Source: an uncultured Sphaerochaeta sp.
GTDB taxonomy: Bacteria; Spirochaetota; Spirochaetia; Sphaerochaetales; Sphaerochaetaceae
Direction: 5' to 3'
Assembly: GCF_963677075.1 (NCBI RefSeq)
Contig: NZ_OY781873.1
Coordinates: forward strand, 2,195,715-2,259,714
DNA length: 64,000 bases
In this document: in pieces, positions 36,430 to 44,703 of the stretch
Layout of the letters: every line of letters begins with the position of its first letter
Position numbering within the stretch: position 1 is the first letter of the stretch
The notes under the pieces: model-generated
Databases searched by the model: none
The model's input: the letters and a program-made list of their open reading frames with translations, nothing else
What the model was told of the DNA's origin: nothing
Translations under genes and position numbers: made by a program

Positions 36430-37026
36430 ATGAAAAAATTACTACTGTTACCACTATTCCTTGTCTTGCTCTCAGCTTCTCTCTTTGCAGCTGACACCTA
36501 TGATAAAGGAAATCAAATCTTCTCTTTCAAGATAGGAACCACCATTCCTGCATTTACCCATTTCTTTTCTGATGATTCTCCATCAACGTTGGTCGGTCCG
36601 GGAGAAGAGAATACGGGTATGAAGGTTGGCGGATATGGTGCCATTAGTTATCAGGTGTTTAATACTCCAAAGACCGCAATTGGTGGTGAGATCGGGTATA
36701 ACTTCAATTTTTCTGCAGCCAAGATGTTGTTCACTGCAGTTCCTTTTTACGCAAAGTATTCATATGTCCCTGTCCAGGGTGAATGGGACCTGCCCATTTC
36801 CTTTGGCCTGGGTGGAGCGTACATTAAGTACAATGACGCTTCCATGATGACCATGTACGCAAACATGGAAGTTGGTGTCACTTGGTTTCCTGGAGAGAAC
36901 TGGGGGTTTGGTATCAATACCGGACTTTGGTTGATCCCCGAGTTTAACTACTATGAAGATTTGCAACAAGACAATGCGCTCGTGGGTTTTGTACCCATCA
37001 CCCTCTCCATCAGTTACAGACAATAG
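36430..37026 (+). CDS. Small outer-membrane beta-barrel protein (TP0733-like)
   Basis: A signal peptide (MKKLLLLPLFLVLLSASLFA) is followed by about 175 residues of alternating aromatic and polar sequence, with glycine-rich turns suited to an eight-strand barrel (GGYGAISYQVF, GGEIGYNFNF, MYANMEVGVTWF, WGFGINTGLWLIPEF), ending in an aromatic pattern. The start GNQIFSFKIGTTIPAFTHFF reminds me of the Treponema TP0733 family of OmpW-like barrels; this is from memory and unverified. ATG 36430 has GAGG 6 bases upstream. Length is 198 aa. The lipoprotein gene follows 11 bp later, so the two may form an envelope pair. Confidence 0.65.
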   Translation: MKKLLLLPLFLVLLSASLFAADTYDKGNQIFSFKIGTTIPAFTHFFSDDSPSTLVGPGEENTGMKVGGYGAISYQVFNTPKTAIGGEIGYNFNFSAAKMLFTAVPFYAKYSYVPVQGEWDLPISFGLGGAYIKYNDASMMTMYANMEVGVTWFPGENWGFGINTGLWLIPEFNYYEDLQQDNALVGFVPITLSISYRQ

Positions 37027-37037
37027 GAGTCCTTCCC

Positions 37038-38144
37038 ATGAAGAAAAAACATATATTGACATCGATTGCACTTACACTTCTCCTCTCTTTCATGCTGCTT
37101 AGCTGTAATGCCGATGCAACTGCAGGTCTATTTAGGCAGATCAGTGAATCCAAGGCTCCTGTAGGGATTGTCTACAAGCAGATTGTGGGGCTAGACTCCA
37201 CTGGATCAAAAACCTTGTACTATTTGACTGATGAAGGTCTCTACTCAACCAATGGTACCAGTTCGCAAAAGCTGGTAGCTAATAAAGAAGGAAATATTAT
37301 TCAATCTGCATATCTAGATACTACTGCGGCTAAGGTTGTGTTCCAGACAAATGATGGTACCAAAAAAATGTATAGCTATGACCTTACAACAGGAACTTTA
37401 GATAGTGCTGCAATCGCCGATTTTTCAACATATGATACCGTGAAGCTATTGGCTAATGGGTTGGTGCTTGCCAAAGATGGTGTTACCAATACATTTAAGT
37501 TCTATAATTATAGTGACTCTTTGACTGTGATAGCAGGAACACCAGTGGTTAGTGGATATGCGCTGGAAGCTGTGCTACAGCTGAGTGGAAAGGAGCACTT
37601 GGGAGTATCTGCGACTGCCCCACTACTTGTCTCTTTGACAGATGGTAGTGATTACAAACACTTCTATTATGATGGGACTACAGTCACTGAACTCAATTCA
37701 TCAACAAGTGGTTATAGGTTTGCATCTATGGCAGTTATCAATTCCGATGTATATCTCCTTACCACTGATGGTAAGCTGTATGCAGCAGCAACCCCCTCTG
37801 CAGCTACGTTCAACCTGATGCATGACACAAATGAATCGTATGAAAAACATGCATTCATGTATGCTACCAGTGATGGTACTACCACAAGACTTATTACCAA
37901 GCCAGAAGGAATCAATGAGCCACTCTATGTAATCAGTTTTCCAGATACTACGGTAGCTGACACTGCTTCTGTTATGTACAGTACCATCCGTGAAGGATAT
38001 GGAGCCTATCTTGATGCAGCAGAAATTGTAGATAGCTATGAGAAGAGTGTAAACGTATTGTTGGTAGCTACTCTAGAAAATGGTATGTATGAGATTGATA
38101 TTGCTGGAGATGATTCGTCTAATTCAGAAGAGTACACCCTATAA
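37038..38144 (+). CDS. Putative lipoprotein of unknown function
   Basis: Residues 1-23 form a lipoprotein signal (MKKKHILTSIALTLLLSFML, then LSC) with the acylated cysteine in LLSC. The mature part contains several repeats of about 45-50 residues of the kind YYLTDEGLYSTNGTSSQKL and VYLLTTDGKLYAAAT, which look like blades of a beta-propeller or a WD/Kelch-like fold. No catalytic motif is seen. AGGAG lies 8 bases before the ATG. Length is 368 aa. It follows the barrel gene by 11 bp and ends at a stem-loop. I do not recognise a named family. Confidence 0.7.
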   Translation: MKKKHILTSIALTLLLSFMLLSCNADATAGLFRQISESKAPVGIVYKQIVGLDSTGSKTLYYLTDEGLYSTNGTSSQKLVANKEGNIIQSAYLDTTAAKVVFQTNDGTKKMYSYDLTTGTLDSAAIADFSTYDTVKLLANGLVLAKDGVTNTFKFYNYSDSLTVIAGTPVVSGYALEAVLQLSGKEHLGVSATAPLLVSLTDGSDYKHFYYDGTTVTELNSSTSGYRFASMAVINSDVYLLTTDGKLYAAATPSAATFNLMHDTNESYEKHAFMYATSDGTTTRLITKPEGINEPLYVISFPDTTVADTASVMYSTIREGYGAYLDAAEIVDSYEKSVNVLLVATLENGMYEIDIAGDDSSNSEEYTL

Positions 38145-38163
38145 CAGTTATTGGAATTATTAT

Positions 38164-38200
38164 CACCATAGCTACCCTACCAAAGGTAGTTATGGTGTTT
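38164..38200 (+). terminator. Stem-loop between convergent genes
   Basis: CACCATAGCTACC (38164-38176) pairs with GGTAGTTATGGTG (38185-38197) with one G-U pair and an 8-base loop, followed by TTT. The stem is symmetrical and lies between the stops of the lipoprotein gene and the convergent SecB-like gene, so it may act on both strands. The weak T-tract lowers certainty. Confidence 0.65.
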
Positions 38201-38213
38201 AATCACAAGTCGC

Positions 38214-38669
38214 TCAAGAATCTAAAGGCTCAGAGAAATTTTCAAATAAAGGAAGATTCAATTGTGGCAATCCTGCTTTTTGCAGGGATTCAGATACAGA
38301 TTGTCTAAAATAGGGATGCAAGATCCTTGGGGCAACACCATTTAGGAAGGCATCCATATGTTCTTTTTCAATCATAATTTCATTCTCTAATGTAATTGAT
38401 AGATTGTAAGTAATATCTAGGCTAAAGAAAATTCCTTCTCTATCTTTCTTGGACCTTGCTGTTTCTTTTGAAGAAGCTGAAAAGATATAGGGAATCTTGA
38501 TATCAATCTCTTTTCCCTTTTGTTTGAAAGAGACCTTCTTGTCATCAATAAAAAAATTATAGTATAACGAAGCTCCAGATTTTATCTTGGTTTGATCGAA
38601 ATAATAACAGTACTCAGGAATCGTTACAGTATCGATGTTCATTTCTGCAAGTAATTCTTCAAGTATCAT
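38214..38669 (-). CDS. SecB-like chaperone of a toxin-antitoxin-chaperone operon
   Basis: The C-terminal half matches SecB: APRILHPYFRQSVSESLQKA and then GLPQLNLPLFENF (residues 113-145), comparable to the SecB block with PYARE and FPQLNLAPVNF. The preceding strands (YYNFFIDDKKVSFKQ, FFSLDITYNLSITLE) fit the SecB sheet. I start at ATG 38669, 2 bases after the hicB stop, with AAGGA 7 bases upstream; the longer frame from 38723 would overlap hicB by 52 bp. Length is 151 aa, near E. coli SecB. Its position behind hicA-hicB suggests a chaperone dedicated to the antitoxin, as in TAC systems, not general export. The fold call is by eye. Confidence 0.75.
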   Translation of the reverse strand: MILEELLAEMNIDTVTIPEYCYYFDQTKIKSGASLYYNFFIDDKKVSFKQKGKEIDIKIPYIFSASSKETARSKKDREGIFFSLDITYNLSITLENEIMIEKEHMDAFLNGVAPRILHPYFRQSVSESLQKAGLPQLNLPLFENFSEPLDS

Positions 38670-38671
38670 GA

Positions 38672-39196
38672 TTACATCCTTTTTTTTGTAGGGAAATCCA
38701 TCACATTGGATTGTGAATTCCATTGAGTAGTGACAGATTCACTATTAATCTCCAATTTTCCAGTTCCTGATGTTAAGGCTTTTATTTCTTGTCTTGCATA
38801 CCTATCAGCAATAGCCTCGATGAAACGGGTTTGGGTTTCAATAACAGAACTTTTTCCTGCAAGAATTTCGCTTACATAATAATTCAAGCTTACTCCATTA
38901 GATTTAGCCTGAAGTGATAATTGCTTATGCAACGTAGGGGTGACTCTTACAATAAACTTTCCACTGTAAGATTTACTGTCTATATTTTCTGGTTCTGGTA
39001 TGGGCAACCCCTTCTCAAGGCTGTAGGATAACCACGTTTCTTTTGCATCCTCAATCATCTCTAGGGCCTCTTCAACAGTATCCCCTACAGAACAGCAACC
39101 TTCGAGTTCCTTTACTGAAATAAAATATGTTCCATCGTCCTCTTTTTTAAACTCATAGGTATAAGGTAATTTCAAATAATCTTCAATTTTCTTCAT
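38672..39196 (-). CDS. hicB: HicB-family antitoxin with C-terminal extension
   Basis: HicB neutralises HicA and usually represses the operon. Residues ~11-70 are the HicB fold (YTYEFKKEDDGTYFISVKEL, LEGCCSVGDTVEEALEMI, WLSYSLEKGLPIPEPE). Residues ~79-114 look like a ribbon-helix-helix DNA-binding unit (GKFIVRVTPTLHKQLSLQAK, SLNYYVSEILAG). A tail of about 60 residues follows (115-174), including W159 and a hydrophobic VMDF near the end; in other TAC antitoxins such a tail binds the SecB-like chaperone. ATG 39196 overlaps hicA by 14 bp and has GGAGG 9 bases upstream. Length is 174 aa, long for HicB. Confidence 0.85.
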   Translation of the reverse strand: MKKIEDYLKLPYTYEFKKEDDGTYFISVKELEGCCSVGDTVEEALEMIEDAKETWLSYSLEKGLPIPEPENIDSKSYSGKFIVRVTPTLHKQLSLQAKSNGVSLNYYVSEILAGKSSVIETQTRFIEAIADRYARQEIKALTSGTGKLEINSESVTTQWNSQSNVMDFPTKKRM

Positions 39197-39437
39197 CTAG
39201 AAGGTCCTCCAAACTAAAGATTCTAACTGCTTGTCTTATATAACATGCCTTAACAGGCTTTTTTTTGGGAACAGTTAGTCGTGCATTAGAACCAGGAAGA
39301 TGGAAAATAAAATGACTTCCTTTTCCATCACGTCGTTCACATCCAATATTTATTAGCACATAGGTTAGTTCTTCATAGCTAATATTGTTTGGTTGTGTTT
39401 TCATCTTTGTTACAAGTTTGATCAATCTTGATGACAC
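39183..39437 (-). CDS. hicA: HicA-family mRNA interferase toxin
   Basis: HicA toxins are small dsRBD-fold ribonucleases that cleave mRNA. The active-site histidine is H42 in GKGSHFIFHLPG, followed by the basic strand ARLTVPKKKPVK. The start is GTG 39437 with AGGAG 7 bases upstream. Length is 84 aa, typical. It is first in the hicA-hicB-secB-like operon and is preceded by overlapping palindromes at 39457-39480. The active-site histidine and surrounding motif are intact, so the toxin is probably functional. Confidence 0.87.
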   Translation of the reverse strand: MSSRLIKLVTKMKTQPNNISYEELTYVLINIGCERRDGKGSHFIFHLPGSNARLTVPKKKPVKACYIRQAVRIFSLEDLLDEEN

Positions 39438-39456
39438 ACAACCACTCCTATTTATG

Positions 39457-39480
39457 TATAGTGATACTATATTTAGTATC
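39457..39480. promoter_or_regulatory. Overlapping palindromes upstream of hicA, probable operator
   Basis: TATAGT-GAT-ACTATA (39457-39471) overlaps GATACTA-TATT-TAGTATC (39463-39480, 7-bp arms). They lie 20-43 bases upstream of the hicA GTG, across the expected promoter. Paired short dyads are what a ribbon-helix-helix repressor such as HicB would bind. Confidence 0.65.
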
Positions 39481-39700
39481 TATAATCAAGCATAGAATAT
39501 CAAGACGTATTGGAAGCGTCTACAAAACCTTATTGATCTTGAAGGAACTCAACGCAAAATAGTTCATTATTAATTACTAGAAATTATGAAACAATGAATT
39601 TACGGCATCAGTATTAAGTTAAAGAAAACATAATTGCATATGAATAGTTTTACTAGTAATTCACCACCTTTGAAACATTAATTAAGCTTGCTGAATAACT

Positions 39701-40609
39701 TTAATTCATCCAACTTTCCTTCGTATCAAAGACCTGGTAATGCTTGGCATCATCCATGACAACCTTCACCAATCCATCATTCAGCGTAAGATGATATTCA
39801 GCTCCATACTTCTTGTAGTTGTTGTAAACCGTCATGCTGTCGAGCTGGTCGTGCATTGCCACAACAATATCTGCATCAAGGGTGCGAATCCAACGAAGAC
39901 TATTTGAAGTATCCCCTCCATGATGATTGGCTTTAGCAACATCACTCTGGATTGCATCTCCATACTTCTGGGTAAGCTTACGTTCTTGGATCATATACAA
40001 ATCACCAGAGAACCATGCAGTAGAGCTACCATACTGAAACTGCAGGGCAAGTGAGTGATTATTCACGAATTGCGTTGAGTTATCAGGAAAGTTCTTTGGA
40101 TACACTATCTCACGTGGAGGATTGAATACTGCAACCTTAATTGATTCACCAAAGTAAAAAGAATCCCCCTCAGCAAGGATAGTCGTAGGTATTTGATTTG
40201 CTTCGGCTGCCATAAGCGCTGCCTGATTCGTATTTGTAGGATACTCCAATGCAGAGCGATAGATCTGATGAATAGGATAAGAAGCAGCAATGCTTGGAAA
40301 TGCTCCTATATGGTCGATATGTGGATGAGAAGCGACGAATATGTCTATCTCCTCTACTCCCAATGCATTGAGTGCTTCCTGGACTTGTGGCGCACTTTCA
40401 GGGTGTCCACAATCGAGGAGCATTACCTGCCCTTCAGGACTGATGAGAATGGTTGCATCCCCACTCTTGTCCTCAGCTGTTTCGCTTACCTCAAGATCAA
40501 GAAAATAGATGGCAAAATCACCTGGATGACGTACCAGCAAATTGGAAGCAAACAAAGACAGTGCCATGAAAAGTAGAAGCACTATAACTACATTACGTTT
40601 TCTCTGCAT
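39701..40609 (-). CDS. Exported metallo-beta-lactamase-fold hydrolase (ComEC C-terminal-like)
   Basis: The protein has an N-terminal signal sequence or anchor (residues 5-22) and then a metallo-beta-lactamase fold. The metal motif is SHPHIDHIG, with H95, H97, D99 and H100. Further ligands are likely at WFSGDLY and KANHHGGDTSNS. The latter and LLDCGHPESAPQV resemble the nuclease-like C-terminal domain of ComEC. Length is 302 aa. AGGAG lies before ATG 40609. It is 8 bp after the glycerophosphodiesterase gene, at the end of the Ugp-like operon, so a phosphodiester substrate outside the cytoplasm is plausible but unproven. Confidence 0.8.
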   Translation of the reverse strand: MQRKRNVVIVLLLFMALSLFASNLLVRHPGDFAIYFLDLEVSETAEDKSGDATILISPEGQVMLLDCGHPESAPQVQEALNALGVEEIDIFVASHPHIDHIGAFPSIAASYPIHQIYRSALEYPTNTNQAALMAAEANQIPTTILAEGDSFYFGESIKVAVFNPPREIVYPKNFPDNSTQFVNNHSLALQFQYGSSTAWFSGDLYMIQERKLTQKYGDAIQSDVAKANHHGGDTSNSLRWIRTLDADIVVAMHDQLDSMTVYNNYKKYGAEYHLTLNDGLVKVVMDDAKHYQVFDTKESWMN

Positions 40610-40617
40610 GAATACTC

Positions 40618-41322
40618 CTAAACCAATTTTAAGACAGAATCACAATAATTGGAAATGACTCCGTCCACTTTCCAGGTTTTCATATCGTGCATACGATCAA
40701 GGCTATCGACAGTCCATACATTCACCTTGACTCCATGGTCATGGCATTCTTCAACTGCCCGCTGTGTAAGGGAAACCCCGTTGGGATGATAATACTCAAC
40801 ACCAAAGCTCGCACAATAAGCGCCAGCTGCTCCAAGTCCTTTTGCATCAACCAGAAATGCACAGAGTATCGAGCTGTCAAGTTGTTTCATTCTGATTACT
40901 GAACCATGATTAAAAGAGCTGATAAGGCATTGATCTTTCAAATCATGCTTATTGATTAAATCCAATGTATCTTGTTCAATTCCTTGGTAGTAGTAACGAT
41001 CGGTCTTGATTTCTATATTGGTATATATTCCATGGTTTCTTGCCCATGTGAAGTACTCATCAAGTGTTGGAATTGATTGGAAAGTGTTGATTGTTCCAGC
41101 ATTACATTTTTGCAGCTCTGCTAGGGTGAAGTCACGTACAAACCCTACAGCATCAGTAGTTCTATCCAGCGTTTCATCATGGATGATCACCAGTGAACCA
41201 TCTTTTGATAAATGTACATCCAATTCAATGGCAGTACACCCAGCTTCCAGTGCTTTCTCAAATGCAAGCATGGTGTTCTCAGGATATACACCACTAAATC
41301 CTCTATGTGCAATAACCTTCAT
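40618..41322 (-). CDS. ugpQ: Glycerophosphodiester phosphodiesterase (UgpQ type)
   Basis: This enzyme hydrolyses glycerophosphodiesters to sn-glycerol-3-phosphate and an alcohol. The GDPD motifs are IAHRGFSGVYPENTMLAFEKA, AIELDVHLSKDGSLVIIHDETLDRTTD, and the C-terminal VWTVDSLDRMHDMKTWKVDGVISN. No signal peptide is seen, so it is cytoplasmic like E. coli UgpQ. Length is 234 aa. It lies 12 bp after the second Ugp-like permease, matching its role in using imported glycerophosphodiesters. Confidence 0.92.
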   Translation of the reverse strand: MKVIAHRGFSGVYPENTMLAFEKALEAGCTAIELDVHLSKDGSLVIIHDETLDRTTDAVGFVRDFTLAELQKCNAGTINTFQSIPTLDEYFTWARNHGIYTNIEIKTDRYYYQGIEQDTLDLINKHDLKDQCLISSFNHGSVIRMKQLDSSILCAFLVDAKGLGAAGAYCASFGVEYYHPNGVSLTQRAVEECHDHGVKVNVWTVDSLDRMHDMKTWKVDGVISNYCDSVLKLV

Positions 41323-41334
41323 ATGTTTCCTACC

Positions 41335-42222
41335 TTATTTCATTGCTGTCTTTTCATACCCGGTAAGCATATATTTCTGGAAGATGAAAAACAGTACAAT
41401 AACTGGGAGGACACTCATGACTGCACCTGCCATAATCTCATGGTTGTTCATGGTATCAAGTCCTGCAAAGGTATTGCGGAGATGGACCAAGCCAACAGTC
41501 AATACTCGTCGTACCTCATTCTTGGCAATGATCTTCGGCCAGAAATAGGAATTCCATCCATTGGTAAAAGTAACTAATGTAATGGTGATCAAGGTGGATT
41601 TACACATAGGTACGAGTACTCTCGTTATAATACCCAGCCTCCCCATTCCATCTATCTTGGCTGCTTCTATATAGGAATCGTCTACGGTAAGAAATGCTTG
41701 CCGCATCATGAAAATATAATAGGGAGAGACCATTTCTGGTAGAATCAGGCCAAGGAATGTGTCGGTAAGCTTCCAATTTGCAAACATGATATACAAAGGA
41801 ATGAATGTCACTTGCAAGGGAATCATGAGTGCACCAAGTACCAATACAAACAAGACCTTCTTTCCTTTGAACTTTCCTTTGGAAAACCCATAGGCTGCTA
41901 GTACGCCTGTGACGACCTGACTGATAAGGATACCTGCAGTCATTACGATTGTATTGTAGTAATACTTGCTGAAATTGGCACGTTGCATTACATTCGAGTA
42001 ATTTTCAAAATGCCACTCCTTTGGCCAGAAGGTTGGAAGCGCAAGCAGTATTTCTTCCTGTGATTTTACCGAAGAAATGAACATCCAATATAATGGAAAT
42101 ACCATGAATAATGTCACAAATACAGCTAATGCATATTGCAGGATTGTGAGTACCTGCTTCCTTTTGATAGCCTTCTCGTTCAGCGATCGTGCTTGCTCTT
42201 GTGTTATTGTATCACGCATCAT
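41335..42222 (-). CDS. Carbohydrate/glycerophosphodiester ABC transporter permease (UgpE-like)
   Basis: A MalG/UgpE-type inner-membrane permease with six hydrophobic segments. The cytoplasmic EAA loop is recognisable as EAAKIDGMGRLGIITRVLVPM. The N-terminal region FPLYWMFISSVKSQEEIL is typical. ATG 42222 has AGGAGGG 6 bases upstream. Length is 295 aa. It overlaps the upstream permease by 11 bp. Assignment to glycerophosphodiesters rests on the adjacent ugpQ and UgpB-like protein. Confidence 0.87.
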   Translation of the reverse strand: MMRDTITQEQARSLNEKAIKRKQVLTILQYALAVFVTLFMVFPLYWMFISSVKSQEEILLALPTFWPKEWHFENYSNVMQRANFSKYYYNTIVMTAGILISQVVTGVLAAYGFSKGKFKGKKVLFVLVLGALMIPLQVTFIPLYIMFANWKLTDTFLGLILPEMVSPYYIFMMRQAFLTVDDSYIEAAKIDGMGRLGIITRVLVPMCKSTLITITLVTFTNGWNSYFWPKIIAKNEVRRVLTVGLVHLRNTFAGLDTMNNHEIMAGAVMSVLPVIVLFFIFQKYMLTGYEKTAMK

Positions 42223-43117
42223 AGTTCACCCTCCTGTTGGAGATTTTCATCGTAGCAGCGGTGATAGCTAGCAGCACGAGGAAGAAGACTACTGCAATGG
42301 TGGATGCACGATCCATTCGGAAATCTTCCATCGCATACTTGTAAATCATGAAAACAATTACTTCAGTGGAACGGTATGGCCCTCCAGAAGTAAGTACATC
42401 TACCGATTGGAATACCTTCATAGCAGAGATAAAAGTTGTCACAAAAAGGAAAAGTGTAGTTGGAGAGAGAAGAGGTAGAGTGATTCTTGAAAATTGGATC
42501 CACTTGCTTGCACCATCTATTGAGGCCGCTTCATAGTAGTTCTTGCTGATACCTCGCATTGAAGCAATATAGATCATCATGCCATAGCCAACTGTTCTCC
42601 ATCCTGTCAGCATAAGAATTGACAGCAGGGCGCGGTTTCGGTCACCCAACCAATTGACGCGTTCTCCCCCGAATTGTTCAATGAAAAAGTTAAGAATACC
42701 GTTCTGTGTATTCAATATCCATATGAAGACAACTGCTGCGCTGGACATAGCTACATATTTTGGGAGAAATACTAGAGCACGCATGACGGAAAACGATGCA
42801 GTGATTCGGTTCATGATAAGCGCAAAGATCATACCACCAACGATAGTGATGGTAAGTTCTCCAAGGGTAAAGAGCGCTGTTACTTTCAGAGAATTCAAGA
42901 GATACTTTGTGCCAGATCCCTGAAACAACCAGATCCAGTTCTTCAGTCCCACATATTTATAGTTATCATTGATCAAATTCCAATTGGTGAAACTGATTCT
43001 TACCACCTGTACTACTGGATAGTAAATGAACAGCCCTAAAAAAAGTAGTGCAGGAAGAACAGTTGCAAAGTCCTTTCCTGATTCTATACGTCGTTGTAGT
43101 GGAGTACGTTGTTTCAT
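42212..43117 (-). CDS. Carbohydrate/glycerophosphodiester ABC transporter permease (UgpA-like)
   Basis: A MalF/UgpA-type permease with six hydrophobic segments and the EAA loop EAASIDGASKWIQFSRITLPLL. Two starts are possible. ATG 43129 abuts its ribosome site AAGGA with no spacer, so I prefer ATG 43117, though its 12-base spacer is long. Length is 301 aa. No ATPase gene lies in this operon, so the transporter probably shares a MsmX/UgpC-like ATPase encoded elsewhere. Confidence 0.86.
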   Translation of the reverse strand: MKQRTPLQRRIESGKDFATVLPALLFLGLFIYYPVVQVVRISFTNWNLINDNYKYVGLKNWIWLFQGSGTKYLLNSLKVTALFTLGELTITIVGGMIFALIMNRITASFSVMRALVFLPKYVAMSSAAVVFIWILNTQNGILNFFIEQFGGERVNWLGDRNRALLSILMLTGWRTVGYGMMIYIASMRGISKNYYEAASIDGASKWIQFSRITLPLLSPTTLFLFVTTFISAMKVFQSVDVLTSGGPYRSTEVIVFMIYKYAMEDFRMDRASTIAVVFFLVLLAITAATMKISNRRVNYDA

Positions 43118-43196
43118 GATACCAAGCATTCCTTATTTGCAAGATAATGCCGCCGGTACATCACTGCACCGGACGGCAAAACATAATGAAGACATA

Positions 43197-44513
43197 TTAC
43201 TCAGAGTCTGCAAGAACCTCATCAATCTCTTCAGCCATGTATTCAAGATTGGACTCTACATCCACACCCTCGATCATAATCTGGTCAAGATATGATTTCC
43301 AGATAGTTGCCAATTGGTTCCAACCTGGGTGCTGGATTCTTGGATTAATCTCATCAAGGTTGTCAAAAATTGCCTTGAATGCAGGCTTTCTCTCCAAGAA
43401 CTCATCACCTTCTGAACTGGAAAGAACTGAGTTTCTCGTTGGGATGTAACCAGTACCATCAGCCCACTTCATGTTAACATCCTTACCGATCAGGTACTGC
43501 AGGAATTCCCAAGCAGCGTTCTTGGTCTTTTGGTCATTCTTGGAAGGAATCAGCAGAACACTTCCACCAATCTCACTGATCTTGGTGTCCCCTGCTGGGA
43601 GCCAAGCCATGCCAAGCTCGAAACTGTCACCAATCAAACCAGTATAGAGATTGTACAAGCTACTTGTATGAATAACAGAGAATGTCTTCTGATCGACAAA
43701 ATTCTGTCTCATATTGGAAGAAGCACTTGTTCCACTTGCCCAATAGGTATACCCATTATTGACCCAGTTCTGGAACTTCTTGGTGAGATCAACAGAAATG
43801 GGGCCGGCAAGATCAGTACTTACTCGATCTTCATTGACAATCTTTACACCGCTATTGAGGTACATCGGTTCGAAGTACCACTGGTCCCAACCTGGGATGA
43901 TGATCGCCCAACGATCAGTAGTACCATCGCTGGATACCTTGCTTGCTTTCTTCATGAATGCATCAAGATCATCAATTTTCTTGGGAATAACAATACCTTC
44001 TTTGTCCGCCATGGTCTTATTGTAGTAAATAACCTGTGTGGAAATAAGGAATGGTAGTGTTACTTGCTTCCCTTCAAAACTGGTTGCAGCAATCATACCT
44101 TCGCCGAAGTCGTCGATATCATACCCAGTTGCTTCAATGTAAGGGGTAAGATCTTCCGTAAGGCCACCTTTACCATATTCAGCAACATAGGGAGTGTTTG
44201 CAACAGTAAGGGCAGGAAGACCACTTCCAGCTGCATGAGCAGCAACCAAGGTCTCGTTTACGGTAGCATAGTTACCAATGTATTTTGCTTCCACAGTAAC
44301 CAATGAATCGCTGTTATTGAAATCTCCAACAATTTCCTCGACCAATGGCCAATACTGCTGCTCAAGAGCATGCCACCATTCGATCGTGATCGGTTCGGTT
44401 ACTTCGTATGATACAGCTGCTTTTGCAGGAGCGGCTGTTTCTGTTGCACCACCGGCGAAGAGCATACCTATTGCGACTAATGAAATAGTCATAAGAAGTA
44501 GCATTTTTTTCAT
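43197..44513 (-). CDS. Extracellular solute-binding protein (UgpB-like)
   Basis: A family 1 binding protein with an N-terminal signal peptide (MKKMLLLMTISLVAIGMLFA). The mature start TIEWWHALEQQYWPLVEEIV, the KYIGNYATVNETLVAAHAAG block and LPFLISTQVIYYNKTMADKEG resemble UgpB. GGATETAAPAKA is a low-complexity linker after the signal; there is no lipobox cysteine. Length is 438 aa. AGGAGG precedes ATG 44513. It is the first gene of the operon and has a good upstream promoter. Its ligand is inferred from ugpQ to be a glycerophosphodiester or glycerol phosphate. Confidence 0.85.
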   Translation of the reverse strand: MKKMLLLMTISLVAIGMLFAGGATETAAPAKAAVSYEVTEPITIEWWHALEQQYWPLVEEIVGDFNNSDSLVTVEAKYIGNYATVNETLVAAHAAGSGLPALTVANTPYVAEYGKGGLTEDLTPYIEATGYDIDDFGEGMIAATSFEGKQVTLPFLISTQVIYYNKTMADKEGIVIPKKIDDLDAFMKKASKVSSDGTTDRWAIIIPGWDQWYFEPMYLNSGVKIVNEDRVSTDLAGPISVDLTKKFQNWVNNGYTYWASGTSASSNMRQNFVDQKTFSVIHTSSLYNLYTGLIGDSFELGMAWLPAGDTKISEIGGSVLLIPSKNDQKTKNAAWEFLQYLIGKDVNMKWADGTGYIPTRNSVLSSSEGDEFLERKPAFKAIFDNLDEINPRIQHPGWNQLATIWKSYLDQIMIEGVDVESNLEYMAEEIDEVLADSE

Positions 44514-44548
44514 GTTTTTCCTCCTAGTGTGGGGTTATCCCATCAATA

Positions 44549-44577
44549 AGTCTACGTTTTCTACTTCCATATGTCAA
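44549..44577 (-). promoter_or_regulatory. Promoter for the Ugp-like operon
   Basis: On the minus strand a consensus TTGACA (44577-44572), a 17-base spacer and TAGACT (44554-44549) lie about 36 bases upstream of the UgpB-like ATG. The -35 is perfect and the -10 matches 4 of 6. Confidence 0.7.
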
Positions 44578-44703
44578 AGAAAATTTGTTAATATAATGAT
44601 AAAGATGTGTAAAGAATGTATGATATTGAATTTTAAAATTAAGCAATATTAATCTCATGTATAGATATGACCGACTAATATGCAATGTTGTATCAATACT
44701 GAT

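Noticed and set aside
38670..38723. Upstream start for the SecB-like protein
   Set aside because: It would overlap hicB by 52 bp; ATG 38669 has AAGGA at 7 bases.
39572..39661. Inverted copies AATTACTAG and CTAGTAATT about 70 bp apart downstream of the MBL gene
   Set aside because: Short and A/T-rich, with no element between them; likely chance.
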